This document shows positions 1-7,500 of a DNA stretch of 17,389 bases, one piece after another. The position numbers and the translations under genes were made by a program. This stretch comes from Collinsella aerofaciens (GTDB taxonomy: Bacteria > Actinomycetota > Coriobacteriia > Coriobacteriales > Coriobacteriaceae): the NCBI GenBank assembly GCA_030841765.1, contig JAUUSS010000043.1, positions 1-17,389 of the forward strand, read 5' to 3'. Each line of letters starts with the position of its first letter. The first letter of the stretch is position 1. The notes under the pieces are model-generated. The model saw nothing but the letters and a program-made list of their open reading frames with translations. It was not told the origin of the DNA and ran no database searches.

Positions 1-180
1 CCTGAGCGGACGCCCACCGGGAAAACTCAGCAGCGTCTTGCGCCCCATAATGACCGGGCAACCTTTGGTGCACGCCACAAAATGGCGCATGTCGGCGCGA
101 TTGGACACCACCATGTCGCCCTCGCACCCAATACCCCAGTCATCGCACACGGCGACAATGGCAGAAAGCTTACACGTCAT
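1..180 (-). CDS. folA: Dihydrofolate reductase, N-terminal part (cut by window edge)
   Basis: Only the first 60 codons are present; the gene runs off the left edge. Dihydrofolate reductase reduces dihydrofolate to tetrahydrofolate with NADPH in the cytoplasm. Visible family features are the N-terminal strand LSAIVAV, then WGIG (residues 15-18), an acidic residue D30 in the position of the catalytic Asp (RADMRHF), and the NADPH-binding strand PVIMGRKT (42-49) followed by FPGG. The Pro-Trp pair that follows the first loop in E. coli DHFR is replaced by Val-Val (24-25). From memory, clostridial-type DHFRs also lack it, so I treat this as lineage variation. The start ATG lies 9 nt after the thyA stop. 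The stretch AGGTGA overlapping that stop can serve as ribosome binding site. Pairing with thyA makes sense, because ThyA produces the dihydrofolate that this enzyme recycles. Likely co-transcribed with thyA. Confidence 0.93.
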   Translation of the reverse strand, partial: MTCKLSAIVAVCDDWGIGCEGDMVVSNRADMRHFVACTKGCPVIMGRKTLLSFPGGRPLR

Positions 181-189
181 GCGCGTCAC

Positions 190-1038
190 CTACACCGCGA
201 TGGGGATGTTCTTGACCTGCGGGCCGTGCTCATAGCCCTCGACGATCAGGTCATCGGTCGTAAACGAGTAGAAATCATGCACATCGGGGTTGAGCGTTAC
301 CTTGGGCGCGGCAAACTGCGGACGCTCGATAAGTTCGCGGATGATATCGACATGACGGTCGTAAATGTGGGCATCGGCAATCACGTGCAGCAGCTCGCCA
401 GCGATCATATCGACCGACTGCGCAACCATCATCAGCAAAATGGCGTACTGGCACACATTCCAGTTGTTCGCGGCCAAAATATCCTGGCTACGCTGGTTGA
501 GAATCATGTTGAGCGTCGGTTTGTCATCCTGTGGGCGCTGGGTGACGTTATACGTCACGCTATAGGCGCACGGGTACAGGTGCATCTCGGACAGATCGCT
601 AAACACATAGGTGTTCGTCATAATGCGGCGACTGTACGGCGTGTGCTTAAGGTCGTACAGCACGCGGTCCATCTGATCGAAGTCGCCCTCGGCATAGTGG
701 CTCTTCTGGCCAATCTGATAGCCGTAGGCCTTGCCGATAGAACCGGTCTCGTCAGCCCATTCATCCCAGATATGGCTGTTGAGGTCATGCACGTTATTGG
801 ACTTCTTCTGATAAATCCACAGAATCTCGTCCATGGCAGACTTAAGCGCCGTACGACGCAGGGTGAGCGCGGGGAACTCCTCGCGCAGGTCGTAGCGCGC
901 CGTGACGCCGAAGTTTTTAATGGTATAGGCAGGGGTGCCGTCCTCCCACACCGGGCGGACCTTTTGGCCCTCGGTGGTGGTGCCATGGTCCAGAATATCG
1001 CGGCACATGGTTACAAACTGTTGATCAGCTTTGCTCAT
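190..1038 (-). CDS. thyA: Thymidylate synthase
   Basis: Converts dUMP and methylene-tetrahydrofolate to dTMP and dihydrofolate. The protein has 282 residues. The catalytic cysteine is C157 in LYPCAYS; the dUMP phosphate-binding arginine motif is QRSQD (182-186); N194 sits where the substrate-selecting Asn is expected. The C-terminus ends IPIAV, like the usual VAV-type C-terminus that closes over the active site. PCAY instead of the common PCH places it with the Bacillus phage phi3T-type/Firmicutes branch of ThyA rather than the E. coli type. The ATG at 1036-1038 was chosen because AGGAGGG lies directly upstream; the open frame continues to 1164 but has no ribosome site there and no family similarity. 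Followed by folA after 9 nt. Its promoter is probably the extended -10 element at 1073-1081. Confidence 0.96.
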   Translation of the reverse strand: MSKADQQFVTMCRDILDHGTTTEGQKVRPVWEDGTPAYTIKNFGVTARYDLREEFPALTLRRTALKSAMDEILWIYQKKSNNVHDLNSHIWDEWADETGSIGKAYGYQIGQKSHYAEGDFDQMDRVLYDLKHTPYSRRIMTNTYVFSDLSEMHLYPCAYSVTYNVTQRPQDDKPTLNMILNQRSQDILAANNWNVCQYAILLMMVAQSVDMIAGELLHVIADAHIYDRHVDIIRELIERPQFAAPKVTLNPDVHDFYSFTTDDLIVEGYEHGPQVKNIPIAV

Positions 1039-1072
1039 TGACCCTCCTGTCAGTCGCCTATAAGCGAGATTT

Positions 1073-1099
1073 ATTGTAGCACAGGCGCGCGAGTGTCGA
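1073..1099 (-). promoter_or_regulatory. Likely thyA-folA promoter
   Basis: Read on the minus strand, TGCTACAAT (1081-1073) is an extended -10 element (TGn plus TACAAT, 5 of 6 to TATAAT). TCGACA (1099-1094) matches the -35 consensus at 5 of 6 positions. The spacer is 15 nt, shorter than the ideal 17; the extended -10 could compensate. It would start transcription about 30 nt before the thyA ATG. Confidence 0.55.
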
Positions 1100-1109
1100 A
1101 TTGGACACT
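1092..1109. promoter_or_regulatory. 18-bp near-palindrome over the thyA -35 region (candidate operator)
   Basis: AGTGTCgAATTgGACACT is palindromic at 16 of 18 positions and overlaps the proposed -35 hexamer of the thyA promoter. This is where a dimeric repressor or competing regulator would bind. The regulator is unknown. It is not accompanied by a T-tract, so it is not a terminator. Confidence 0.4.
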
Positions 1110-1177
1110 TAGTCCGGCACACGCAATGCACGGCAGCGCGGCTCCGCATGCGGCAACGAGGCATCTTAGCCTTTTTC

Positions 1178-1190
1178 TGACATATGACAG
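1178..1190. promoter_or_regulatory. Upstream copy of a TGACATATG(A/T)CA site
   Basis: TGACATATGACAG shares 11 of 12 bases with the perfect palindrome TGACATATGTCA at 1231-1242, and both are followed by G. The two copies are 53 bp apart, close to five helical turns, so a regulator bound at both would lie on the same face. Candidate operator pair for the downstream DUF134-NifX gene, perhaps for its own HTH domain. Confidence 0.4.
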
Positions 1191-1230
1191 AAATGCCTTG
1201 CGCCCAACGACTAACGCGTTATCCTATTGT

Positions 1231-1242
1231 TGACATATGTCA
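1231..1242. promoter_or_regulatory. Downstream copy, perfect palindrome TGACATATGTCA
   Basis: A perfect 12-bp palindrome immediately before the Shine-Dalgarno sequence (AAGGAG, 1246-1251) of the DUF134-NifX gene. A weak promoter TTGCGC (1198-1203), 16 nt, TATCCT (1220-1225) would put the transcription start at or inside this palindrome, fitting repression. TTGACA within the site is too close to the start codon to be this gene's -35 element. Confidence 0.4.
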
Positions 1243-1256
1243 GATAAGGAGTGTGC

Positions 1257-2021
1257 ATGGCAGGAAGACGCGAAAAACTGCGCCGCGTCGGGATCATCCC
1301 CGAATACCGCGGCTTTACCCCCGATGGCCTGGCCAGCGGTGATGCCATCGACATGACCGTCGACGAGCTTGAGGTGCTGCGCCTGTGCGACCTGGAAGGT
1401 CTCAACCAAGAGGCGGTCGCCCAGCAGATGGGCATCGCCCGCGCAACGGTGGCGGCCATTTGCAGCCGCGCGCATCGCAAGGTGGCCGAAGCGCTGGTCA
1501 ACGGACGAGCGCTCGTCATCGCGGGCGGCAATATCGCGTACTCCCCCATCGCCACGACGACGGCCGCATGGCCAGCAAAGGAGGTCGGCACCATGAGGGT
1601 GGCAACGACGTACGACAACGGCAACATCTTTATGCACTTTGGCCGCAGCGAGCAGTTCAAGATCTACGACATCCAGGATGGCAAGGTGCTCAACGAGCAG
1701 GTCGTAGGCACCGGTGGCACCGGCCACGGCGCCTTGGCGAGCCTGCTTGCCAACGGTGGCGTTGACACGCTCATTTGCGGCGGTATCGGCGGCGGCGCTA
1801 TCAACGCGCTTGCCCAAGCCGGCATCACGGTCTATGCGGGCGCCCAGGGCAGCTGCGATGCCTGCGTCGAGGCCCTCATTGCCGGCACGCTCGCACAGAA
1901 CGACGAGGCCACCTGCGACTGCCATGGCCATGACCACGAGCACGCCCATGAGCACGGCGAATCCTGTGGTTGCCACGGCCATCACGAGCACGAGGGCCAC
2001 GAGGGCTGCGGCTGCCACTAA
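1257..2021 (+). CDS. DUF134 HTH domain fused to NifX/NafY-like domain with His/Cys-rich tail
   Basis: A protein of 254 residues. Residues 1-95 resemble DUF134: RRVGIIPEYRGFTP, then MTVDELEVLRLCDLEGL and a helix-turn-helix (QEAVAQQMGIARATVAAI) ending in ALVNGRAL. The Cys usually present near the DUF134 N-terminus is missing. Residues 113-215 match the dinitrogenase Fe-Mo cofactor biosynthesis fold (NifX/NafY/MTH1175-like): FGRSEQFKIYDI, a GTGGTGHGAL loop, GGIGGGAINAL, GITVYAGA. The last 35 residues hold 12 His and 6 Cys and should bind metal. ATG at 1257 is preceded by AAGGAG at 5 nt; a GTG at 1251 lies inside that ribosome site and is less likely. No nitrogenase genes are in the window, so a role in nitrogen fixation is not implied. 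I infer a metal- or cluster-responsive DNA-binding protein, possibly autoregulated. Function is uncharacterised as far as I know. Confidence 0.88.
   Translation: MAGRREKLRRVGIIPEYRGFTPDGLASGDAIDMTVDELEVLRLCDLEGLNQEAVAQQMGIARATVAAICSRAHRKVAEALVNGRALVIAGGNIAYSPIATTTAAWPAKEVGTMRVATTYDNGNIFMHFGRSEQFKIYDIQDGKVLNEQVVGTGGTGHGALASLLANGGVDTLICGGIGGGAINALAQAGITVYAGAQGSCDACVEALIAGTLAQNDEATCDCHGHDHEHAHEHGESCGCHGHHEHEGHEGCGCH
1577..1595 (+). promoter_or_regulatory. Internal Shine-Dalgarno and in-frame ATG inside the DUF134-NifX gene
   Basis: AAAGGAGGT (1577-1585) is a near-perfect complement of the 16S rRNA 3' end. It lies 7 nt before an in-frame ATG (1593-1595, Met113). That Met begins the NifX-like domain (MRVATTYDNG). 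Initiation here would give a separate 142-residue NifX-like protein with the metal-binding tail. Alternatively it is a relic of two genes that fused. Confidence 0.5.
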
Positions 2022-2075
2022 CGGCAAGCATCTCAACGTCAACACGCTTCCGCGCGTGCGACAACCTGCGAACGA

Positions 2076-2119
2076 ATGGCGAAGGCCGCCTGGAATACGA
2101 TCCAGGCGGCCTTCGCCAT
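2076..2119. terminator. Perfect 19-bp hairpin between convergent genes
   Basis: ATGGCGAAGGCCGCCTGGA (2076-2094), loop ATACGA, and its exact complement (2101-2119). It lies between the ends of the plus-strand DUF134-NifX gene and minus-strand ffh, so it is probably a shared bidirectional terminator or transcript-end stabiliser. Neither strand has a strong T-tract right after the stem. On the plus strand a second small stem (ACGACT/AGTCGT, 2122-2138) is followed by TATTTCTTATT, which overlaps the ffh stop. Confidence 0.65.
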
Positions 2120-2137
2120 ACACGACTCAACCAGTCG

Positions 2138-3613
2138 TTATTTCTTATTGCGCATCTGCGCTTCCATCTGGCGCAGCAGGTCCATATCGGACTTGGGGCC
2201 GCCCGTACCCAGGCCGCCCATGCCGCCCAGACCCATAGCGTCCAGGCCAGGGATATTGGGCATGCGCATCTTCTTGCCCTTCTTGCCCTTTTTGCCCTTC
2301 TTGCCGCCGGCCTGAGCCTGATTGGCCATCGTGCGCATGCGGCCCATCATCTTGTTCATCTCGCCCCACTGCTTCATAAGGCTATTGACCTCGGTGGGAG
2401 TCACGCCGGCGCCCTTGGCAATGCGGGCACGGCGCTGGCCGTTAATGATGGAAGGACGCAGACGCTCCTCCTTGGTCATCGACATGATGATGGCCTCGTT
2501 CTTGTCGAAGATGCCCTCGTCCAGGTTGCCGCCCATCTGGTTGAGCGCACGCTGGCCGCCGGGGAGCATGCCCAGGATGCCCTTCATGCCGCCCATCTTC
2601 TTGACGGCCTTCATCTGGTCGAGCATGTCATTCATGGTGAAGCCCTCGCGCAGCATGCGCTCGGCGGCCTCGAGCTGCTCGGCATCGGCGGCCTCCTGGG
2701 CCTTCTCGATAATTCCGACAACGTCGCCCATACCCAGAATGCGCTTGGCCATACGATCGGGGTAGAACGGCTCAAGCGAATCGGGTTTCTCGCCCATGCT
2801 CACGAACTTGATGGGCTTGCCGGTCACCTGGCGCACGGAAAGCGCGCCGCCGCCACGAGCGTCGCCATCGAGCTTGGAGATGATCACGCCGTCAAAGTCG
2901 GTGCGCTCGGCGAAGGTCGAGACGACGTTGACGATATCCTGGCCGGTCATGGCATCGACGACCATCAGCACCTGATCGGGCTTGACAGCCTTCTTGATAT
3001 CCACGGCCTCCTGCATCATCTGCTCGTCGATCTGCAGACGACCGGCGGTATCGACGATGACCACATCGCGCAGGTGGTCGACGGCCTCCTGGATGGCACC
3101 CTTGGCAATGTCGACCGGGTGCGCGCCGTCACCGCGGAAGACTGGCACGCCGATCTCGCCACCGAGCGTGGCCAGCTGGTCGGCAGCGGCGGGACGGTAG
3201 ACGTCGCACGCGGCGAGCAACGGCGAGCGACCCTGCTTCTTGAGCAGGTAGGCCAGCTTTACGGCAGCCGTGGTCTTACCGGAGCCCTGCAGGCCCACGA
3301 GCATGATGACATTGGGAATACGGTTGCTAAAGACGAGCTTGCTCTCGGTGGAGCCGAGCATCTCGGTAAGCTCGTCGAGCACGATCTTGACGACGTTTTG
3401 CGCCGGAGAGAGCGACTCCATGACCTCTGCGGTCATGCAGCGCTCCTTAGTCTTGGCGACGAACTCCTTGACGACCTTAAAGTTAACGTCGGCCTCGAGC
3501 AGCGCCATGCGAATATCGCGCATGGCCGAAGTAATATCGGCCTCGGTCAGCTTGCCCTTGCCGCGCAGGCGGTCAAATGTGTCGTTGAGGCGATCGCTCA
3601 GGGAATCAAACAC
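2138..3613 (-). CDS. ffh: Signal recognition particle protein Ffh (SRP54 GTPase)
   Basis: Binds SRP RNA and signal sequences of nascent membrane and secreted proteins, then docks with FtsY at the membrane. 491 residues: N domain (1-95); G domain with GLQGSGKTT (107-115), CDVYRPAAADQL (136-147), VDTAGRLQ (187-194) and SKLDGDARGG; Met-rich M domain from about 330. The tail has a KKGKKGKKGKK stretch (438-448) followed by a Gly/Met-rich segment. This is longer than the roughly 450 residues of E. coli Ffh and gives the extra length. The start is GTG: AAGGAG lies 6 nt upstream, and its TAAGGAG overlaps the stop codon of ftsY, so the two genes are coupled. No ylxM gene lies between ftsY and ffh, unlike in many Bacillota. 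Last gene of the operon. Confidence 0.97.
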   Translation of the reverse strand: MFDSLSDRLNDTFDRLRGKGKLTEADITSAMRDIRMALLEADVNFKVVKEFVAKTKERCMTAEVMESLSPAQNVVKIVLDELTEMLGSTESKLVFSNRIPNVIMLVGLQGSGKTTAAVKLAYLLKKQGRSPLLAACDVYRPAAADQLATLGGEIGVPVFRGDGAHPVDIAKGAIQEAVDHLRDVVIVDTAGRLQIDEQMMQEAVDIKKAVKPDQVLMVVDAMTGQDIVNVVSTFAERTDFDGVIISKLDGDARGGGALSVRQVTGKPIKFVSMGEKPDSLEPFYPDRMAKRILGMGDVVGIIEKAQEAADAEQLEAAERMLREGFTMNDMLDQMKAVKKMGGMKGILGMLPGGQRALNQMGGNLDEGIFDKNEAIIMSMTKEERLRPSIINGQRRARIAKGAGVTPTEVNSLMKQWGEMNKMMGRMRTMANQAQAGGKKGKKGKKGKKMRMPNIPGLDAMGLGGMGGLGTGGPKSDMDLLRQMEAQMRNKK

Positions 3614-3623
3614 TAGTCACTCC

Positions 3624-4541
3624 TTAATTGGACTCGCCCACCAGGGCGCGGCAGAAATCTTTGGCATTGAACTCCTGCAGGTCATCGACCTGCTCGCCCA
3701 CGCCGATGCGCAGGATCGGGAGCTTGAGCTTCTCGGCCACGGCCATGGCGATGCCGCCCTTAGCCGTGCCGTCGAGCTTAGTCATGATAATACCGTCCAG
3801 GCCCAGCGCCTCGTTAAACTCGAGCGCCTGGTTCAGACCGTTTTGGCCCGTCGCGGCGTCGATCACAAGCACGACCGAAACCGGCATGGGACCGGCGGCC
3901 ATATTGGCGGCGCGCTTACGGGTCACATTGACCACCTTGGCAAGCTCGCGCATGAGCTCAGGGCTCGTGTGTAGACGGCCGGCGGTATCGATAAGCACCA
4001 GGTCGCTGCCGCGCTTGTCGGCCTCGTCGAGCACGTCGTAGCAAACACTTGCCGGGTCGGAGCCGCGGTCGCGCTTGATGACGGGGACGCCAGCGCGCTG
4101 GCCCCACACATCAAGCTGCTCGATGGCGGCGGCGCGGAAGGTGTCGGCCGAACCGATCACCACGTTCTTGCCGCGGGCAGCCATGGCGCTCGCGATCTTA
4201 CCGACCGTCGTGGTCTTGCCGGCACCGTTAATGCCCACAAACAGCACGCAGCTCGGCGTATCGGAGAACGGATCTCGCTCGATGGGCACAAAGTGCTGCT
4301 CAAGCTGCTCGGCCAGGGCGCGGCGAAGCTGCGGAGCGGTCTTGAGGTTCTTCTTGGCCGCGGCATCGCGCAGGTCATCGGAGACCTTGATAGCGACCTC
4401 GGCGCCCATGTCACCCATTACGAGGGTGTCCTCCAGGTCCTCCCAAAAATCCTCGTCGACCTCACCGCCAAAGTAGAAGACCTCGTTGAGGGCCTCGCGG
4501 CTGCGCTCAAGTCCGCGCGAGAGAGCATCGAAGAATCCCAT
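3624..4541 (-). CDS. ftsY: SRP receptor FtsY
   Basis: The membrane-associated GTPase that receives the Ffh-ribosome complex and hands it to the Sec translocon. 305 residues, of the short type that lacks the long acidic A domain of E. coli FtsY and begins nearly at the NG core. Motifs: GINGAGKTT (103-111), ADTFRAAAIEQL (132-143), IDTAGRLH (184-191), TKLDGTAKGG. The N-terminus MGFFDALSRGLERSRE is an amphipathic helix likely to contact the membrane. Its ATG shares one base with the smc stop (TAATG), and the nearest purine-rich sequence (GGAAAGG) is 13 nt away. Translation therefore probably depends on ribosomes finishing smc. Confidence 0.97.
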   Translation of the reverse strand: MGFFDALSRGLERSREALNEVFYFGGEVDEDFWEDLEDTLVMGDMGAEVAIKVSDDLRDAAAKKNLKTAPQLRRALAEQLEQHFVPIERDPFSDTPSCVLFVGINGAGKTTTVGKIASAMAARGKNVVIGSADTFRAAAIEQLDVWGQRAGVPVIKRDRGSDPASVCYDVLDEADKRGSDLVLIDTAGRLHTSPELMRELAKVVNVTRKRAANMAAGPMPVSVVLVIDAATGQNGLNQALEFNEALGLDGIIMTKLDGTAKGGIAMAVAEKLKLPILRIGVGEQVDDLQEFNAKDFCRALVGESN

Positions 4542-7500
4542 TATGCATTCACGACCTTTCCGGTTTCGCGATCGAGTTTTTGCGAGACGACGCGACTGAC
4601 GCCGTCGGCTTGCATCGAGACGCCATAGAGGACGTCAGCGTCCTCCATAGTACGGCGCTGATGCGAGATAACCAAGAGCTGCGTATCGGAACGCAGCACA
4701 TCGAGGGCTCCGATGAGCTTGGACAGGTTAGCGTCATCAAGCGCCGCCTCGACCTCGTCCAGCACATAGAACGGAACCGTACGTGTGCGGTACACGGCAA
4801 AAAGCAGGGCGAGCGCCGTCAGACTCTTCTCGCCGCCCGACATGAGCATCATCTTGGTGATGCGCTTGCCGCGCGGCTGCGCCACGACCTCGATACCCGT
4901 CTCGGCAGGATGCTCGGGATCGGTCATCTCCAGATGAGCCTGGCCGCCCGGGAAGAGCATAGCGAAGATCTCGCGGAAGTTCGCGTCGACCTTCTCAAAC
5001 GTCACCAGGAAGGCCTTCCGCATCTTGCGATCAATGGCCACCGTGATCTTGGTGAGCGCCTTGCGCGCGCTCTCCAGATCGGCCAGCTGTTCCTCGATGT
5101 AGTCGGCGCGGCGCTTGAGCTGCTCGTACTCCTCCATGGCAACTTGGTTAACGGGACCAAGGTTGTTGATCTGGCGCACAAGCTGGTTGAGTTCGCGCTC
5201 GGCGGCATCGCGGTCCGTGGGCACCGGAAGCATGAGCGCTTCCTCGAGCACCGTCGTGCCATCGGCGGTAATGGCCTTGATGGCAGCCTCGACCTGCACC
5301 TCGAGCTTGCCACGCGCGACCTTGAACTCGTTTTGCGCGGCGGAGGCGGTATCGACTCGCTCCTTAGCGCGGGCAACCTCTGCCTTGGCATCCTCGATGG
5401 TCTTCTTGAGCGAAGCGGAGTCCGCCTCCTCCAGAGAGGCCTGGTCACGCAGGCGCGCTGCCCAATCCGACGCGCGTTCCAACAGGGCAGAATAGCGTTC
5501 GTGCATGGGGTCGACGCGCAGGCGCAGCAGCTCGAGCGAGCGCGAAGCCTGGCGTGTTCCGCGGATACGACGGTCGATGCCCTCAAGACGATGCTCAAGG
5601 TCGGGCACGCGGCCCTTCAGCGAACGCAGGCGCTCGCTCGTCTGGGCCAGGCGCACCTTGGCATCGGCGAGCTTACCGGCGGCCTCGGAATCGTCACGGC
5701 GAACGCGATCGAGCTCATCGTTGGCCTCGGCAATCTGGAGACCCAGGTCGCTTGCCTGTGCACGCGCCTCGTCACGCGAACGGGTGAGCTCGTCAACGCG
5801 CGGGCGCGCGGCACGAACGGCCTCGGCAGCCTGCTCGCGGCGCTTGGAGATGCGCACGCGCTCGACCTCGGCATTGTTGGCGCTTTGCTCCAAGCGGCCG
5901 ATCTCGGAGAGCAGCGAGCGGCGCTCGCCCTCAAGACGGGCGATCTCACCGGCGGCATCGCCCTCGGCGGCACGGGCCTCCTCGACGGCAACGTTGGCCT
6001 CGACGACTTGGTCCGAAGCATGCTCAAAGATGGCAGCCAGATCGGGTTCCAGGCCCTCGAGCTCACGGATGCGGCGCTTGCGCTCCAAGGCACCCAAAGC
6101 CTCGCCGGCATCAAGCCCCACGCGCACCAGGCCGCCGCAGGCGACGCGGGCGCCATCGGGGGTCACGTAAGTCACGCCTTCAACGACCGGCGCCGACAGC
6201 GCGGCAGCAAGATCGTCAACGACGTAATAGCCGCCGAGCAGCGCCTCGACGACGGGACCGTAGCCTGCGCGCACGGACAGACGATCAACCAGACGGGTAC
6301 CGGAGGCGCCCTCAGCGGCGGTAGAGCCGCTCACGCCGCGCGCCACCAGCAGTGCCTCGCCCGAGGCCTTCTTTTGGTCCAGAGCCGCACGACCGGCACG
6401 CTCAAGCGTGGCGGCGTCATCAAACAGCAGCGCATCGATATCGCCGGCGAGCAATTGCTCAACCAGGCCCTCAAGCTCGCGCGGGGCCTCCAGCACGTCG
6501 CCCAGACGACCCAAGACATCGTCGCCCAGCGCACCCACCAGACGGCTCACGAGCGGCGAGCTGTCGGCCATGCGGGCATCGAGTTTCTTTTGGCTGGCAA
6601 GCTCCGAGCGCACCTCGGATAACTTGTTGCGTGCCTCGCTCTCACGGGCACGCAGGTCCTTCAGGGCCGCGCGTGCCGTCTCGGTGGCCTCACGCGCATC
6701 GACCTGAGCCTGGCGCGCTTCCTCAAGAGCGCCCTCAAGCTCCTCGGCGCGGTCGCGACGGCTCTCAAGCGAGGCCATGACCTCCTCAAGCTGCTCGTCG
6801 ATCTGCTCCAGGCGCGAGGCATACATGTTGTCCTCGACCTCGGCATTGCTCAGCGAGTCCTTCACCTTGGCGAGCTCGAGCGCGGCGTTATCGGCCACAC
6901 GCTGCACATCGCGCTGCTCACGCGTGAACTGCGAAATCTGATTGTCGAGCGCAACGCGACGCTCGTGGAGCTCAGCGGCGGCAGGACCAGCGGCGTCAAC
7001 ATCCTCCTGGGCCTGCATATGCGCACCGGTCACTTCCTCAAGCTGCGCACGCGCGTCCTCGAGCTCCTCGACCACGCGACGACGCTGATGCTCGGAACTC
7101 GAAATCTGTCCGCGCATGTCAGACAGGCGCGACACCATGTTGTGGCCCTTTTCCTCGAGCAGGCGCATGTCGGAGTTAATGCGGCCGACCACATCTTGCA
7201 TATGACGGCGCTGCTCGCCTAGGTCGCCCACAAACAGGCCCTTTTCCTCGAGCATGACCTGAAGCTTCTCGAGCTCGCGCTCCTTTTCGCCCATGCGGTA
7301 CTGCGCAAGCTCCAGCTCGGCGGCACCTTCCTTGGAGCGGCTCTCCAGGTCGTTCCACTGCGACTGCAGCGAACGCAGCTCGTCGACAGCCAGCATCTGC
7401 GTAAGCTCGTTCGCACGCGAGGACAGCTCTTTGTACTTGCGCGCGCGATCGACCTGACGCTCCAACGGCCGCAGCTGACGGGCGATTTCCTTATTGATGT

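Noticed and set aside
58..120. DHFR lacking the conserved Pro-Trp near the substrate pocket as a sign of altered drug response
   Set aside because: From memory, clostridial-type DHFRs also lack this pair, so it is probably normal for the branch; most of the gene is outside the window.
555..577. PCAY instead of PCH at the ThyA catalytic Cys as a sign of loss of function
   Set aside because: Bacillus phage phi3T-type ThyA has PCVY, so the residue after Cys varies; all other substrate residues are present.
82..1041. A 319-codon open frame on the plus strand opposite thyA
   Set aside because: It is antisense to a clear thymidylate synthase, has His/Val-rich composition typical of mirror frames in high-GC DNA, and no ribosome site or family motif.
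1039..1164. N-terminal extension of ThyA
   Set aside because: The frame stays open to 1164, but the strong AGGAGGG and the family N-terminus both support the ATG at 1038; the promoter also lies inside the extension.
1073..1250. Riboswitch in the thyA/DUF134 divergent region
   Set aside because: The leaders are too short for a known riboswitch and the repeats are DNA-type palindromes, not a conserved aptamer fold.
1224..2123. A 299-codon minus-strand open frame opposite the DUF134-NifX gene
   Set aside because: The plus-strand frame has recognisable domains and ribosome sites; the minus frame is Val/Ala-rich without motifs and runs into the hairpin between the genes.
1970..3616. A 548-codon plus-strand open frame over ffh
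   Set aside because: Antisense of Ffh, Leu/His/Gly-rich without motifs; it also crosses the 19-bp hairpin. Ffh motifs on the other strand explain the region.
4580..6622. A 680-codon plus-strand open frame over smc
   Set aside because: Antisense of the SMC C-terminal half; low-complexity composition caused by codon bias of the real gene, not a protein family.
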